A DNA stretch of 64,000 bases, taken from Halotalea alkalilenta DSM 17697 (GTDB taxonomy: Bacteria > Pseudomonadota > Gammaproteobacteria > Pseudomonadales > Halomonadaceae). Within the stretch, counting starts at the first letter, position 1. Each line of letters opens with the position of its first letter. The position numbers and the translations under genes were made by a program. A model generated the notes under the pieces. That model did not search any database and was not told the DNA's origin. It was given only the letters and a program-made list of their open reading frames with translations. Of the stretch, positions 43,611 to 52,388 are shown piece after piece. The stretch covers positions 81,807 to 145,806 of the forward strand of contig NZ_KK211229.1 in NCBI RefSeq assembly GCF_000621205.1, in the 5' to 3' direction.

Positions 43611-44663
43611 ATGCTCAAGTCGCTCGACATCCACGCCTTGACGCTGTTTCCAAGTGTGACTTTGACCTTCTCTCCTGGGCTGAACATCATCGTTGGCGAG
43701 AATGGTGCAGGCAAGACGCATTTGCTCAAGGCTGCTTACAGCCTGTTGGCGGTGAGTGCTCAATCCGCGGAAGCCAACGAAACTCCGACCAAGAGTTTTT
43801 TGCAAAAGGCTCTGGCAGACAAATTAGTCGGTGTTTTTCGTCCCGACAGCCTGGGCCGCCTGGCGAGCCGCCGGCAAGGGCGTTCACGCTGCCATTTGGC
43901 CGCGCAATTCCAGGACAAGCGCTGCAATCTTGCCTTGAGCTTCGCCTCTAATGCGGAAAACCAAGTGGCGATAGAAGCAGCACCGACGGCCTGGTTGGAT
44001 AAACTGCCGGTCTATTTGCCCACTCGAGAATTGCTTAGTCTCTACCCCGGCTTCATTTCCATGTATCGCAACCAATACGTGGATTTCGAAGAAACTTGGT
44101 ACGACACTAGTCTGCTGCTGGGGCGGCCGGGCATAAGAGGCGTCAAGGAAAAACAGTTAAAGGAACTGTTGACCCTGCTCGAAGATGCGATGGGTGGCAG
44201 AGTGGAGCAAGACCGCAGCGGCCGCTTCTATTTCAAGCCGGAAAGCGGTGCTCGAATCGAGATTCCCTTGGTGGCTGAGGGGCTGCGCAAGCTGGCGATG
44301 TTGGCGCGCTTGGTTGTTACTGGTAGCCTGCTCGATAAGGGCTATCTGTTCTGGGATGAACCCGAGGCTAATCTCAATCCTCGCTTGATTAAGCGTATCG
44401 CCCAGGTGTTGGTGGCGTTGTCGAAACAGGGCATCCAGATCTTCATTGCCACCCATAGTCTTTTCCTACTGAGAGAATTGGAGATTCTGCAGACTGAGGC
44501 GGCGCTCGAGGCGCGCTATTTTGCGCTTGCGCAAAGCGAGAATTTTGTCGTCCATGTACAGCAAGGAAACAGTCTCGACGATGTCGGTCCGCTGGTACTG
44601 CTCGATGAGGAAGTGCAGCAGGGCGATCGTTTCCTGGCGCTTGGTGAAGAGAGCCACGTATGA
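43611..44663 (+). CDS. AAA/ABC-type ATPase (RecF/OLD-like), putative defence component
   Basis: A 350-residue SMC/RecF-class ATPase. N-terminal LKSLDIHALTLFPSVTLTFS leads to Walker A GENGAGKT (residues 29-36); an ABC-signature-like VAEGLRKLAML is at 221-231, Walker B GYLFWDEPEANLNP with Glu250, and the switch His in IFIATHSLFLLREL (His282). There is no TOPRIM domain, so it is not a standalone OLD nuclease. Base composition is visibly lower in G+C than neighbouring operons. It overlaps the following nuclease-like gene by 4 bases, and the pair sits just after a tRNA. The function is not known; anti-phage defence is inferred from architecture and position. Confidence 0.75.
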   Translation: MLKSLDIHALTLFPSVTLTFSPGLNIIVGENGAGKTHLLKAAYSLLAVSAQSAEANETPTKSFLQKALADKLVGVFRPDSLGRLASRRQGRSRCHLAAQFQDKRCNLALSFASNAENQVAIEAAPTAWLDKLPVYLPTRELLSLYPGFISMYRNQYVDFEETWYDTSLLLGRPGIRGVKEKQLKELLTLLEDAMGGRVEQDRSGRFYFKPESGARIEIPLVAEGLRKLAMLARLVVTGSLLDKGYLFWDEPEANLNPRLIKRIAQVLVALSKQGIQIFIATHSLFLLRELEILQTEAALEARYFALAQSENFVVHVQQGNSLDDVGPLVLLDEEVQQGDRFLALGEESHV

Positions 44664-45166
44664 CGGTGCTGGTCGAAGGTCAGTTGCACTTCGATTTTCC
44701 CGACGATTGGGAAGCGAGTAAGCTGGATGATTGGCACAGCTATCGGAGATGTTTCGCCACTTTGGACAATGGTATCAAATGCGTGGATTTCCTCGCCTAC
44801 GGCCCCGGTCGAGATGTGTGGCTGATCGAGGTGAAAGATTACCGTCAGGGTCGTATAACCTCGATGAGCGAGTTGATCGAAGCGGTTGTTGGCAAGGTAC
44901 GCGATAGCCTCGGCGTTGTCAGTAGCGCCTGCTGGCAGCACCAGGCGCCGGAGGAGCAGCGACTGGCACGTTTGGCGACCCAGAAAGGGCGCTTGAACAT
45001 CGTACTTCACATCGAGCAGCCGCGGCATCGCAGTCGCCTGAGGCCAGAGCCGCTCGATCGAGCTTCACTCAAGCAAAGTCTGCGCCGAAAACTCCACAAG
45101 CTCAGTGCCAGCCAGTGGGTCGTCGACAGCCGCAGTAGTGGCGATCTGCCCTGGGCGGTGAACTGA
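44660..45166 (+). CDS. PD-(D/E)XK nuclease-like partner of the ATPase
   Basis: A 168-residue protein I do not recognise by name. The segment IKCVDFLAYGPGRDVWLIEVKDYRQ region gives Asp43, Glu57 and Lys59 in the D-(x)n-ExK spacing of PD-(D/E)XK nucleases, preceded by a helix (SKLDDWHSYRRCFATL). A helical part follows (MSELIEAVVGKVRDSLGVVS) and a basic C-terminal region (RKLHKLSASQW). It starts inside the ATPase stop (ATGA), so the two are made together in stoichiometric amounts, as expected of an ATP-gated nuclease complex. The fold assignment rests on motif spacing only. Confidence 0.6.
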   Translation: MTVLVEGQLHFDFPDDWEASKLDDWHSYRRCFATLDNGIKCVDFLAYGPGRDVWLIEVKDYRQGRITSMSELIEAVVGKVRDSLGVVSSACWQHQAPEEQRLARLATQKGRLNIVLHIEQPRHRSRLRPEPLDRASLKQSLRRKLHKLSASQWVVDSRSSGDLPWAVN

Positions 45167-45250
45167 CCCATTCGGAATCGGGAAGCGCTTAAGGCCGGCA
45201 GGACTCGCGGCAACTGCGTATATCTCAGCTTTCGACACCGCCACCGCGCA

Positions 45251-45275
45251 GGCGCAAACGTTGCGTGCTTGCGCC
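45251..45275. terminator. Weak hairpin between the nuclease gene and the convergent ABC operon
   Basis: GGCGCAA (45251-45257) pairs with TTGCGCC (45269-45275) around an 11-base loop. No T run follows. Its position between convergent genes suggests a terminator, but it could be fortuitous. Confidence 0.35.
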
Positions 45276-45286
45276 CTATCCCTCCC

Positions 45287-46951
45287 TTACCCCTCTTGCT
45301 CTATCGGGTCGATGAATGCGCGAGGCTTCAGCTGGAAGCCTCCGCTTTCGCATGCCGACAGCAGTGGCAGGGAGGAGAGCAGGCGTCGGGTATAGGCATG
45401 GCGAGGCGCGTCGAGCACTTCGTCGCGCTCACCGCTCTCGACGATCCGACCCTGCTCCATCACCACTACCCGGTGGGCGATCTGCTCGACCACGCCCAGA
45501 TCGTGGGTGATCAGCAGACAGGCGAAGCCGTAGTGGCGCTGCAGCTCGCCCAGCAGGGTGAGGATCTGTTTCTGGACCGTCATGTCCAGGGCCGAGGTGG
45601 GCTCGTCGGCGACGATGAACCTTGGCTTGCGCGCGATCGCTCTGGCGATCGCCACGCGCTGGCGCTGGCCTCCGGAGAGCTGGTGTGGAAAACGCTCGAG
45701 AAAGGCTGGATCGAGCCCTACCTCTTCGACTACCTCCCATACCCGCGCCTGTCGCTGTGCGCGATTCATGGTCTCGACCAAGCGCAGCGGTTCGTCGATG
45801 ATCTGCCGGACGCGCATGCGTGGATCCAGCGAGGAGAAGGGGTCCTGCTGGATCATCTGGCAGTCGAGCCGCCAGGCTCGGCGCTGGCGCTGGTCCATGG
45901 CGGACCATGGGGTGCCCGAGAAGCACAGCTCGCCGCTTCGCAGTGGCACCAGGCCGACGATCGCTTTGCCCACCGTGGTCTTGCCGGAGCCGCTGGCGCC
46001 GACCAGCGCGACGGTTTCGCCCTTGGCCACCGCTACGCTGAAATCGTCGACCGCGCGCTTGGCGATCGCTGCGCCGAACCAACGCTTGCGCCCCGGATAC
46101 TCGATCACCGCTTGGTTCAGGGCCAGTACCGGCGGGCCGCTGTGCTCGGGGGCGGGCAGGGCGACTCGCCTTGGCAGCGCGTCGAGCAGTTTGCGGGTGT
46201 AAGGGTGCTGGGGCGCGGCCAGCAGCCTCTCGGTGGTGCCCTGTTCGACCAGACGACCCTCGCGCATCACCAGTATGCGCGAGGCATAGTGGGCGACCAT
46301 GGCCAGATCATGGCTGATCAGGATCGCCGCGTTGCCCTGCTCGCGCGTCAGCGCCAGCAGCGTCTCCATCACTTCGCGCTGGACCACTGCGTCCAGTGCG
46401 GTGGTCGGCTCGTCGGCGATGACCAGCGAGGGCGACATCAGCATCACCGAGGCGATCATGATGCGCTGGCGCATGCCGCCGGAGAACTCATGCGGATAGC
46501 AGTCGAGCAGATTGGCGTCCCGCGCAAGGCCCACTCGCTCGAGCATCGCGAGGATGCGCTGTTCGCGTTCGGCTCGGCTGATCCGGGTATGCAGCTTCAG
46601 CCCCTCATGCAGCTGCCGTCCTATCTTCAGGGCCGGGTTCAGGGAGGTCATCGGCTCCTGGAAAATCATCCCCAGGCGGTGGCCCCGCAGCGTCTTGAGC
46701 GCTCTCAGCTCGTCGATGCGGTACTCCTCGCCGTCGAAACGCATGCGGCCTTCATCGCATTCCACCCCGGTCGGCAGCAGGCCCATCAGCGCCCGCGTGG
46801 CGAGCGTCTTGCCGCTGCCCGATTCGCCGACGATGGCGATGGTTTCTCCGCGAAAGAGTTCGAAGCCGATGTCATCCACGACGACCTTGCCGTTGGCGGC
46901 TATCGTCATCCCTTCGACCGCCAGCAGTGGGAGATCCTCGGTGCTGCTCAT
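45287..46951 (-). CDS. Fused DppD-DppF-type ABC ATPase (second operon)
   Basis: A 554-residue protein starting at 46951 (MSSTEDLPLLAVEGMTIAAN), overlapping the permease stop by 4 bases; the in-frame extension to 47053 lies within the permease gene. Two nucleotide-binding domains are intact: GESGSGKTLATRAL, FSGGMRQRIMIASV and LVIADEPTTALD in the first, and GASGSGKTTVGKAI, LSGGQRQRVAIARAI and FIVADEPTSALD in the second. It has the same fused layout as the ATPase at 38696-40348 and drives uptake by the two permeases of this operon. It is the last gene of the operon. Confidence 0.94.
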   Translation of the reverse strand: MSSTEDLPLLAVEGMTIAANGKVVVDDIGFELFRGETIAIVGESGSGKTLATRALMGLLPTGVECDEGRMRFDGEEYRIDELRALKTLRGHRLGMIFQEPMTSLNPALKIGRQLHEGLKLHTRISRAEREQRILAMLERVGLARDANLLDCYPHEFSGGMRQRIMIASVMLMSPSLVIADEPTTALDAVVQREVMETLLALTREQGNAAILISHDLAMVAHYASRILVMREGRLVEQGTTERLLAAPQHPYTRKLLDALPRRVALPAPEHSGPPVLALNQAVIEYPGRKRWFGAAIAKRAVDDFSVAVAKGETVALVGASGSGKTTVGKAIVGLVPLRSGELCFSGTPWSAMDQRQRRAWRLDCQMIQQDPFSSLDPRMRVRQIIDEPLRLVETMNRAQRQARVWEVVEEVGLDPAFLERFPHQLSGGQRQRVAIARAIARKPRFIVADEPTSALDMTVQKQILTLLGELQRHYGFACLLITHDLGVVEQIAHRVVVMEQGRIVESGERDEVLDAPRHAYTRRLLSSLPLLSACESGGFQLKPRAFIDPIEQEG

Positions 46952-47778
46952 CGTTGCATCCTCGGGTCGAGGAGATCGCGCAGCGCGTCGCCGAGCAGGT
47001 TGACGCCAAGCAGGGCGAACGAGATGCATAGCCCCGGGAAGATCGCCAGCCAAGCGGCATCGGAGAGATTGTCGCGGCTGGCGGCGAGCATGTTGCCCCA
47101 GGTGGGCTCGGGCGGCGGCACGCCGAGGCCGAGGAAGGAGAGCGCGCTCTCGGAGATGATCACCCAGCCGAGCATGGAGGTAGCCAGCACGATCAGCGGC
47201 GCCAGGCAGTTCGGCAGGATATGGCGCAGCAGGATGAATCCCTCAGAGTGGCCCATCACTCTCGATGCCTCTACATAGTCGCTCTCTCGCAGGCTGCGCA
47301 CGGTGCTGCGCACGATCCTCACCACCGAGGGGCAGTAGGCCAGGCCCAGTGCCAGGACGATGCCATAGCGGCTATTGCCCAGTACGCTCAGCAAGCCCAG
47401 GGCGAGCAGTATTCCCGGGAAGGCCAGCAGGGTGTTGGTGATCATCATCACCGCCCTGTCCACCACGCCACCGAGGTAGCCGCTGAGGATGCCGAGGCAA
47501 ACGCCGGTCAGGGTCGCGGCGAGCACGGTGAGCACGGCGATCGAAAGAGTGGTGAAGGCCGCATTCATCAAGCGGCTCATTACGTCGCGGCCGAACTCGT
47601 CGGTTCCCAGCCAGTGCTGGGCGCCGGGCGCTTGCAGCTTGCCGAGGATATCGATCGCGAGCGGATCGAATGGCGTCCAGAGCAAACCAGCCAGTGCCGC
47701 CAATACAAGCGTGCCGATCATCGCTGAGCCGAGCAGGGCATTGAGGGCGGGGAGGGCGAATCTTGGCTTGGTGGTCAT
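46948..47778 (-). CDS. ABC transporter permease, DppC-like (second operon)
   Basis: A 276-residue permease. The N-terminal segment LLGSAMIGTLVLAALAGLLW is followed by WLGTDEFGRDVMSRLMNAAF. The EAA loop is SDYVEASRVMGHSEGFILLR, and the C-terminus carries SALSFLGLGVPPPEPTWGNM, as in DppC. It overlaps the upstream permease by 4 bases and the ATPase by 4. Confidence 0.94.
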   Translation of the reverse strand: MTTKPRFALPALNALLGSAMIGTLVLAALAGLLWTPFDPLAIDILGKLQAPGAQHWLGTDEFGRDVMSRLMNAAFTTLSIAVLTVLAATLTGVCLGILSGYLGGVVDRAVMMITNTLLAFPGILLALGLLSVLGNSRYGIVLALGLAYCPSVVRIVRSTVRSLRESDYVEASRVMGHSEGFILLRHILPNCLAPLIVLATSMLGWVIISESALSFLGLGVPPPEPTWGNMLAASRDNLSDAAWLAIFPGLCISFALLGVNLLGDALRDLLDPRMQR

Positions 47779-48719
47779 GCGTCCTTCACCCTTGGGTCGA
47801 ACAACGGGTGAATCGCATCGATGCCGATATTGACCACGATGTAGAGCGACGCGATGAACAGCATGCAGCCCTGTACGACTGGGTAATCGCGGGCGTAGAT
47901 GCCGTCGACGAGTAGACGGCCCAAGCCGGGGAGGGTGAAGACCGTCTCGACTACGGCGATGCCGCTGAGCAGGTTGCCGAGCATGATGCCCATCAGGGTG
48001 AGCGTGGGGCCGAAGGCGTTGGGGAAGGCGTGGCGGGCCAACACCATCGCCTCTCCTACGCCTTTGGCACGTGCATGCGAGATGTAGTCCAGCCGCAGCA
48101 CCTCCAGCGTGCTCGAGCGCATCATTCGCACCAGGGTGCCGCTTTCGACCAGCACCAGGGTGATGATCGGCATGATCAGATAAAGCAGACCGGTGTGGAA
48201 ATCCTCGCGCAGCGAGACGTACCCCACCACGGGTAGCCAGCCCAGCTGCAGGCCGAAGAGCAGCAGCAGCAAGAGCCCCATCCAGAAGCTTGGGATCGAG
48301 AGCAGTAGGGTGGCGAGCGTCACCAGCCCGACGTCGAGCCGGGAGTTCTGCTTCCAGGCTGCGATCATGCCGATCGGGATGGCGATCAACGAGGCGATCA
48401 CGATGGCTACCAGCACGATGCTCAGCGTCACGCCGAAGCGCTGGATGATCATCGGCGCAATGGCTTGGCCGGTCTGGATGGAGTGGCCGAAGTCCCCCTG
48501 CAGCACTTGTGAAATCCAGATCAGGTATTGCTGGGGATAGGAGAGATCGAGCCCCATCTGCTGGCGTACCCGGGCCAGGCTCTGCTCGGTGGCGAGATCG
48601 CCAAGCAGCAGTTGAGCGGGGTCTCCCGGAACCAGTCGGATCAGTAGGAAGATCAGCACCGAGACCAGGATGAGGGTGGGTATCGAGGAGCCGATTCGCC
48701 TAACCAAGTGCAAGAACAT
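47775..48719 (-). CDS. ABC transporter permease, DppB-like (second operon)
   Basis: A 314-residue permease beginning FLHLVRRIGSSIPTLILVSV, with the periplasmic segment LIRLVPGDPAQLLLGDLATE and the EAA loop YISHARAKGVGEAMVLARHA followed by FPNAFGPTLTLMGIMLGNLL. The C-terminus VVETVFTLPGLGRLLVDGIY is typical of DppB. It lies 12 bases after the binding-protein gene and overlaps the next permease by 4. Confidence 0.94.
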   Translation of the reverse strand: MFLHLVRRIGSSIPTLILVSVLIFLLIRLVPGDPAQLLLGDLATEQSLARVRQQMGLDLSYPQQYLIWISQVLQGDFGHSIQTGQAIAPMIIQRFGVTLSIVLVAIVIASLIAIPIGMIAAWKQNSRLDVGLVTLATLLLSIPSFWMGLLLLLLFGLQLGWLPVVGYVSLREDFHTGLLYLIMPIITLVLVESGTLVRMMRSSTLEVLRLDYISHARAKGVGEAMVLARHAFPNAFGPTLTLMGIMLGNLLSGIAVVETVFTLPGLGRLLVDGIYARDYPVVQGCMLFIASLYIVVNIGIDAIHPLFDPRVKDA

Positions 48720-48731
48720 GGTGCTCTCCGG

Positions 48732-50282
48732 TCACTGGGTGATACTGACGTTCCAAAGCCTGGGCGACTCGCCGAACCAAGGGGCGAAGCCTTCGACACG
48801 ATCGCGATAGGCCGCGATAGAGACGCCGGGAAAGAGGAAGATCAATGGCGTTTGTTCGATCATGAGGGTGTGCAGTTCATCCACCAGCGCTTGGCGCTGC
48901 CCGGTATCCTCGGTGAGCGAAAGCGCTTGGATCAGCTCTTGCGCTCTTGGGTCGTCCCACACTTTCCTCGGCTCTTGCGTCTTGTCTCCGGTGATCTGCT
49001 CGAACATCAAGGCGGGGTCGAAGCGCGCCGAGTAGGTGAACGACATCATCTGGTAACGCCCGCTGGAGTAGCGGTCGAGCTGTGTCGCCCACTCCATGGT
49101 GTTGACCCGGGCATTGATGCCGGCCGCCTGCATCATCGACTGCGCGATGATCGCGACGTCGTAGCTCGGCACCTTCGGGCGCTGGTTGGCGATGATCTCG
49201 ATCGGTTCATTGTTGTAGCCGGCCTCGGCGAGCAGCTCGCGCGCGGCCTGCGGGTCGTATTCATAGCCGGTTCGCTGTACTTCGCCGTACCAGGCCGAGG
49301 AGATCGGTACGTTCGAGTTGCTCGGCGTGGCCATGCCCTCGCTGCTGCCGAGTGCGACCTGCTCGGTATCGATCGCCAGTGCTACGGCCCTGCGGACCCT
49401 TGGGTCGTCGAGCGGAGGGGCGTTGGTCTGGATCAGCAGTCCGTTTCGCAGCCCATTGTCGGCGGTGTCGATCTTGATTCCGGATGCGTTGCGCAGCGCC
49501 CGGGCATCGGTGGCGCTGATCGGCGCTACGTCGATGTTCCCCGCCTGGAGACCCGCCACCACGGTGGCCGGGTCGGGTATGACCAGGATTCGCACGGTGC
49601 CGATCCGCGGCTCCTTGCCGCCTACGTAGCCGTCCATCGGTTCTTCGCGGGAGGTGTAATCCGCAAAGCGCGTCAGGATGATCGAGCGGTTGTGGTTCCA
49701 CTGCTCGAGCTTGTAGGGACCGGTGCCGACCGGCTCGCGCCACGCGCCGTTCTCATCCAGCGAATCGGGGTGGATCACCGCTACCGCACCGCAGTCGGGG
49801 CGCGCCATGTTGGCCAGGAACAGAGCGCTGGGAGATGCCAGCGTCATGGTCACGGTGTGGTCATCCACCGCTGTCACCTCGGTGACCTGCAAATCCGAAC
49901 TGCCGTCGAAATCACTGACGCAGCGCCACTGAGTATCTGGATCCATCCAGCGGTTCCAGCTCCACACCACGTGCTCCGCGGTCATCGTCTCGCCGTTGTG
50001 GAACCGTACACCCTGGCGAAGGTGGAAGGTGTAGGTGCGGCCATCGTCTGAGACTTCGTAGCTTTGGGCCAGCATCGGGCCGACGCTGCCATCCTCGCGG
50101 TAACCGACCAGGCCCTCGACGATATGCATCATCACGCCATCGGTATTGCCGTCGCGGTTGACGCCGGGCTGGGTGCTGCGAATGTCCGCGTTCATGGCCA
50201 CGGTGATGGTGTCGTTGGCCGCCGCGCCGGCCGAGGTCAATCCGCACAGCAATAGCAGCGGTATGCAAGCAAGGAGCTTCAT
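48732..50282 (-). CDS. Peptide-type ABC transporter solute-binding protein (second operon)
   Basis: A 516-residue family-5 binding protein with a Sec signal peptide (LLACIPLLLLCGLTSAGAAA). Landmarks are IVEGLVGYREDGSVGPMLAQ, YTFHLRQGVRFHNGETMTAE, the Cys pair region RCVSDFDGSSDLQ and PDPATVVAGLQAGNIDVAPI. Unlike the binding protein at 35321 it uses Sec rather than Tat export. It captures a peptide-like ligand in the periplasm. A 49-base gap separates it from the C45 hydrolase gene upstream. Confidence 0.93.
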   Translation of the reverse strand: MKLLACIPLLLLCGLTSAGAAANDTITVAMNADIRSTQPGVNRDGNTDGVMMHIVEGLVGYREDGSVGPMLAQSYEVSDDGRTYTFHLRQGVRFHNGETMTAEHVVWSWNRWMDPDTQWRCVSDFDGSSDLQVTEVTAVDDHTVTMTLASPSALFLANMARPDCGAVAVIHPDSLDENGAWREPVGTGPYKLEQWNHNRSIILTRFADYTSREEPMDGYVGGKEPRIGTVRILVIPDPATVVAGLQAGNIDVAPISATDARALRNASGIKIDTADNGLRNGLLIQTNAPPLDDPRVRRAVALAIDTEQVALGSSEGMATPSNSNVPISSAWYGEVQRTGYEYDPQAARELLAEAGYNNEPIEIIANQRPKVPSYDVAIIAQSMMQAAGINARVNTMEWATQLDRYSSGRYQMMSFTYSARFDPALMFEQITGDKTQEPRKVWDDPRAQELIQALSLTEDTGQRQALVDELHTLMIEQTPLIFLFPGVSIAAYRDRVEGFAPWFGESPRLWNVSITQ

Positions 50283-50331
50283 GACGGATTCCTTCTAATT
50301 GTTAGATCTTTCAGTCACGCGCATTCGCCGT

Positions 50332-51468
50332 TCACACGCCAACGGCGATCTTTTCCTGCAAATGGTATTGGCCGAATTCCTGGTTCAATGCCGGCAGCGG
50401 GGCCACTTCGAGCCTGCCCAGCGCGGGCTCCATCATCACCATGGCGACGGTGGCGGAAAGATCCCCCTGGAAGCCAGGGCGGGGAGGACGGCACACGGAG
50501 TAGGGAGAGGCGAAATCGTCGAAGAACGCGGCCTTCAAATCATCGACACCCACGCGCTTGCCGCTCGCCTCGAGCCTTCTGCGCACCCGCCAGGCGCGGT
50601 AGAGGCTGTCGGGAGAGGTTTCGATGCCGCGCTCCTGGAGCTTGGCCAGTGCGACGTCGCTCATCCAGTGGTTGGCATGCACGATGATGTCGTCGCTCGG
50701 ATACAGCGCGAAGCTTTCATCCGGTGCGCACTCGAAGTCGATGGCGAAGCCCTCTGCGCTGCTGAGCATCATGTTGTTCGAGCAGGACTTGGGCGTCGTC
50801 GCGACTACTTTCATCGCCAATGCCATGTGCGATTGCTCCAGAACCTTGCGTCGAATCAAGGAAAGGGGCACGCCGATCTGGCGGTAGTCGCGCTCGCAGC
50901 GCAGGAAATTCGCCGTTATCGCCAGGCCCGCGCCGTTGAGCCCGCTGCGCGCGAGCCCTCCGGCTTCGACGAAGGTGAGCAGCTCCGGGCCCTCTTCACG
51001 CTGCACGCGCAGCACCACGGAAGTTTCAACGCACTCCGCCCGCCAGTCCCAGTTCTGGCCATGGATCAAGCGTCCGCTGGCGCTGCGTTCGGGGAGAATC
51101 ACCGCGCCCGTGCAGCCATCCTCGATCGAGTCGTCGTGCAGCGGCTCCTGCCTGGCGATCATCCTCGCGCGTGAAACGACCTCGGTGCGGGCGTTGATCA
51201 TCACGATGTCGGCAAGGCTCACCGAGGCGCCTTCGGCGATGCCACGCATCTCCTCGAGATAGTCGGCATCGAATCGGGCGATCTGTACTTCGAACTCCCC
51301 GAGCAGCGCCGTACGTTTCGCATCATCCAGACCCAGCGAGGAGAGCTGGTCACCGTACACCGCCACGCTTTGGCCAATTCGCGACGCGGCTTGCTCTCCG
51401 TACTGCCGGCCACGCACCCGCGGCGGGCCGCTGATCTCGATCAAGGGAAACGGCTTCGGAGCATTCAT
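50332..51468 (-). CDS. C45-family Ntn-hydrolase (acyl-CoA:6-APA acyltransferase-like)
   Basis: A 378-residue protein of the isopenicillin-N acyltransferase-like Ntn-hydrolase family. The autoprocessing site is DDSIEDGCTGAVI, with Gly118-Cys119 matching the Gly-Cys cleavage of the fungal enzyme; Cys119 would become the N-terminal nucleophile. GQNWDWRAECVETSVVLRV and SRARMIARQEP are typical flanks, and FVEAGGLARSGLNGAGLAIT carries the conserved Gly-Asn-rich turn region. Such enzymes cleave or form amide bonds of N-acyl amino acids, peptides or beta-lactams. It overlaps the alpha/beta hydrolase gene by 4 bases, so both probably process the ligand of the adjacent transporter. Confidence 0.88.
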   Translation of the reverse strand: MNAPKPFPLIEISGPPRVRGRQYGEQAASRIGQSVAVYGDQLSSLGLDDAKRTALLGEFEVQIARFDADYLEEMRGIAEGASVSLADIVMINARTEVVSRARMIARQEPLHDDSIEDGCTGAVILPERSASGRLIHGQNWDWRAECVETSVVLRVQREEGPELLTFVEAGGLARSGLNGAGLAITANFLRCERDYRQIGVPLSLIRRKVLEQSHMALAMKVVATTPKSCSNNMMLSSAEGFAIDFECAPDESFALYPSDDIIVHANHWMSDVALAKLQERGIETSPDSLYRAWRVRRRLEASGKRVGVDDLKAAFFDDFASPYSVCRPPRPGFQGDLSATVAMVMMEPALGRLEVAPLPALNQEFGQYHLQEKIAVGV

Positions 51469-52328
51469 TTGGCATCGTCCTTGGCTTGATCTTCCAGTAC
51501 GCGTTTGAAGAAGGCTTTCACGGTGGGCAGCACCTTCATGCCGTCGTGGGGCACATTGGGTACGATCGACTGCTCGACCCGCATGCCGTGGGCCTTGAGA
51601 TTGGAGAGCAGGGCGGTATTGCGATCGACCCGTGTCGGCCCGGTATCGTTGATGCCCTCTTTCCAGCGACGTGATCCCGGTGGGTGATTGATCTCCCAGG
51701 TTTCGAGATCCGCCGCACCCACCACCAGCTGGATGGCGACGTCGCGCATCGCCGACAGATCGATGGGATGGCCGAATATTCGTTCGAAATCACGTATCCC
51801 CACCCACCAGTCACGGGTGTCGTCGAGCAGGGTGACCGAACCAGGGGCGCCGATCGATGCCGCCAGCAGTCTCTGAGGATGCAGATACATGAAGCGGTGG
51901 GTGAAGTGGCCGCCGCCGGAGTAGCCGAACATGAGGAACTTCGTGGCATCGATGCCTAGGGCAGTTGCGACCTCGTCGATCATCGCGAGCATCACCAGGT
52001 CGTAACGAATGTTGCCCTCGATGATGTACTTGAAGCCGTCCGGCTCTCCGTCGCCGCAGGGGCCCACGGGGAACAAAGGCGCCAGCACCACGCACCGGTG
52101 ATAGAGCGCGAACTCCACGAAGGCATCGCGATAGGCACTCATGGTGCGGCCAGTGCCATGAACGGCGACCAGCAGCCTATAACTCTCCGGTGCCTGGTCC
52201 AACTCAGGGGGGACGTAAAGGCAGTAGCTGAACCTGGGGTCCTCGCGGCAAGCGAACACCGTAGTGCTGCCCCGGTGGTACTGCTGTCTGTAGCGCTCTG
52301 AGGGCGCGTCAACGACTGGCATCAGCAT
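51465..52328 (-). CDS. Alpha/beta hydrolase (esterase/PHB-depolymerase-like)
   Basis: A 287-residue cytoplasmic hydrolase without signal peptide. The oxyanion segment is LVAVHGTGRTMSAYRDAF, the nucleophile elbow FGYSGGGHFTHRF (Ser137), an Asp-bearing strand QLVVGAADLETWEIN, and the catalytic His in NVPHDGMKVLPT. The start could be the ATG at 52328 or the one two codons later. It is the first gene of the second transport operon, divergent from the FCD-type GntR gene, and probably hydrolyses an ester or amide of the imported substrate. The physiological substrate is unknown. Confidence 0.86.
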   Translation of the reverse strand: MLMPVVDAPSERYRQQYHRGSTTVFACREDPRFSYCLYVPPELDQAPESYRLLVAVHGTGRTMSAYRDAFVEFALYHRCVVLAPLFPVGPCGDGEPDGFKYIIEGNIRYDLVMLAMIDEVATALGIDATKFLMFGYSGGGHFTHRFMYLHPQRLLAASIGAPGSVTLLDDTRDWWVGIRDFERIFGHPIDLSAMRDVAIQLVVGAADLETWEINHPPGSRRWKEGINDTGPTRVDRNTALLSNLKAHGMRVEQSIVPNVPHDGMKVLPTVKAFFKRVLEDQAKDDAK

Positions 52329-52388
52329 CGCGGCTCTTGTTGAAATTGTGGGTTGTTGGATCGGCCGATAGGCGAGAGTTAACCATAC

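Noticed and set aside
45229-45258. Possible attachment-site repeat of the tRNA-Arg 3' end at the right edge of the ATPase-nuclease pair
   Set aside because: TTCGA...CGCAGGCGCAAA only loosely resembles the tRNA 3' end; no continuous match longer than about 6-7 bases and no integrase gene.
45269-47278. Long plus-strand open frame (about 669 codons)
   Set aside because: It is antisense to the fused ABC ATPase; Arg/His/Gln-rich text typical of the complementary strand.
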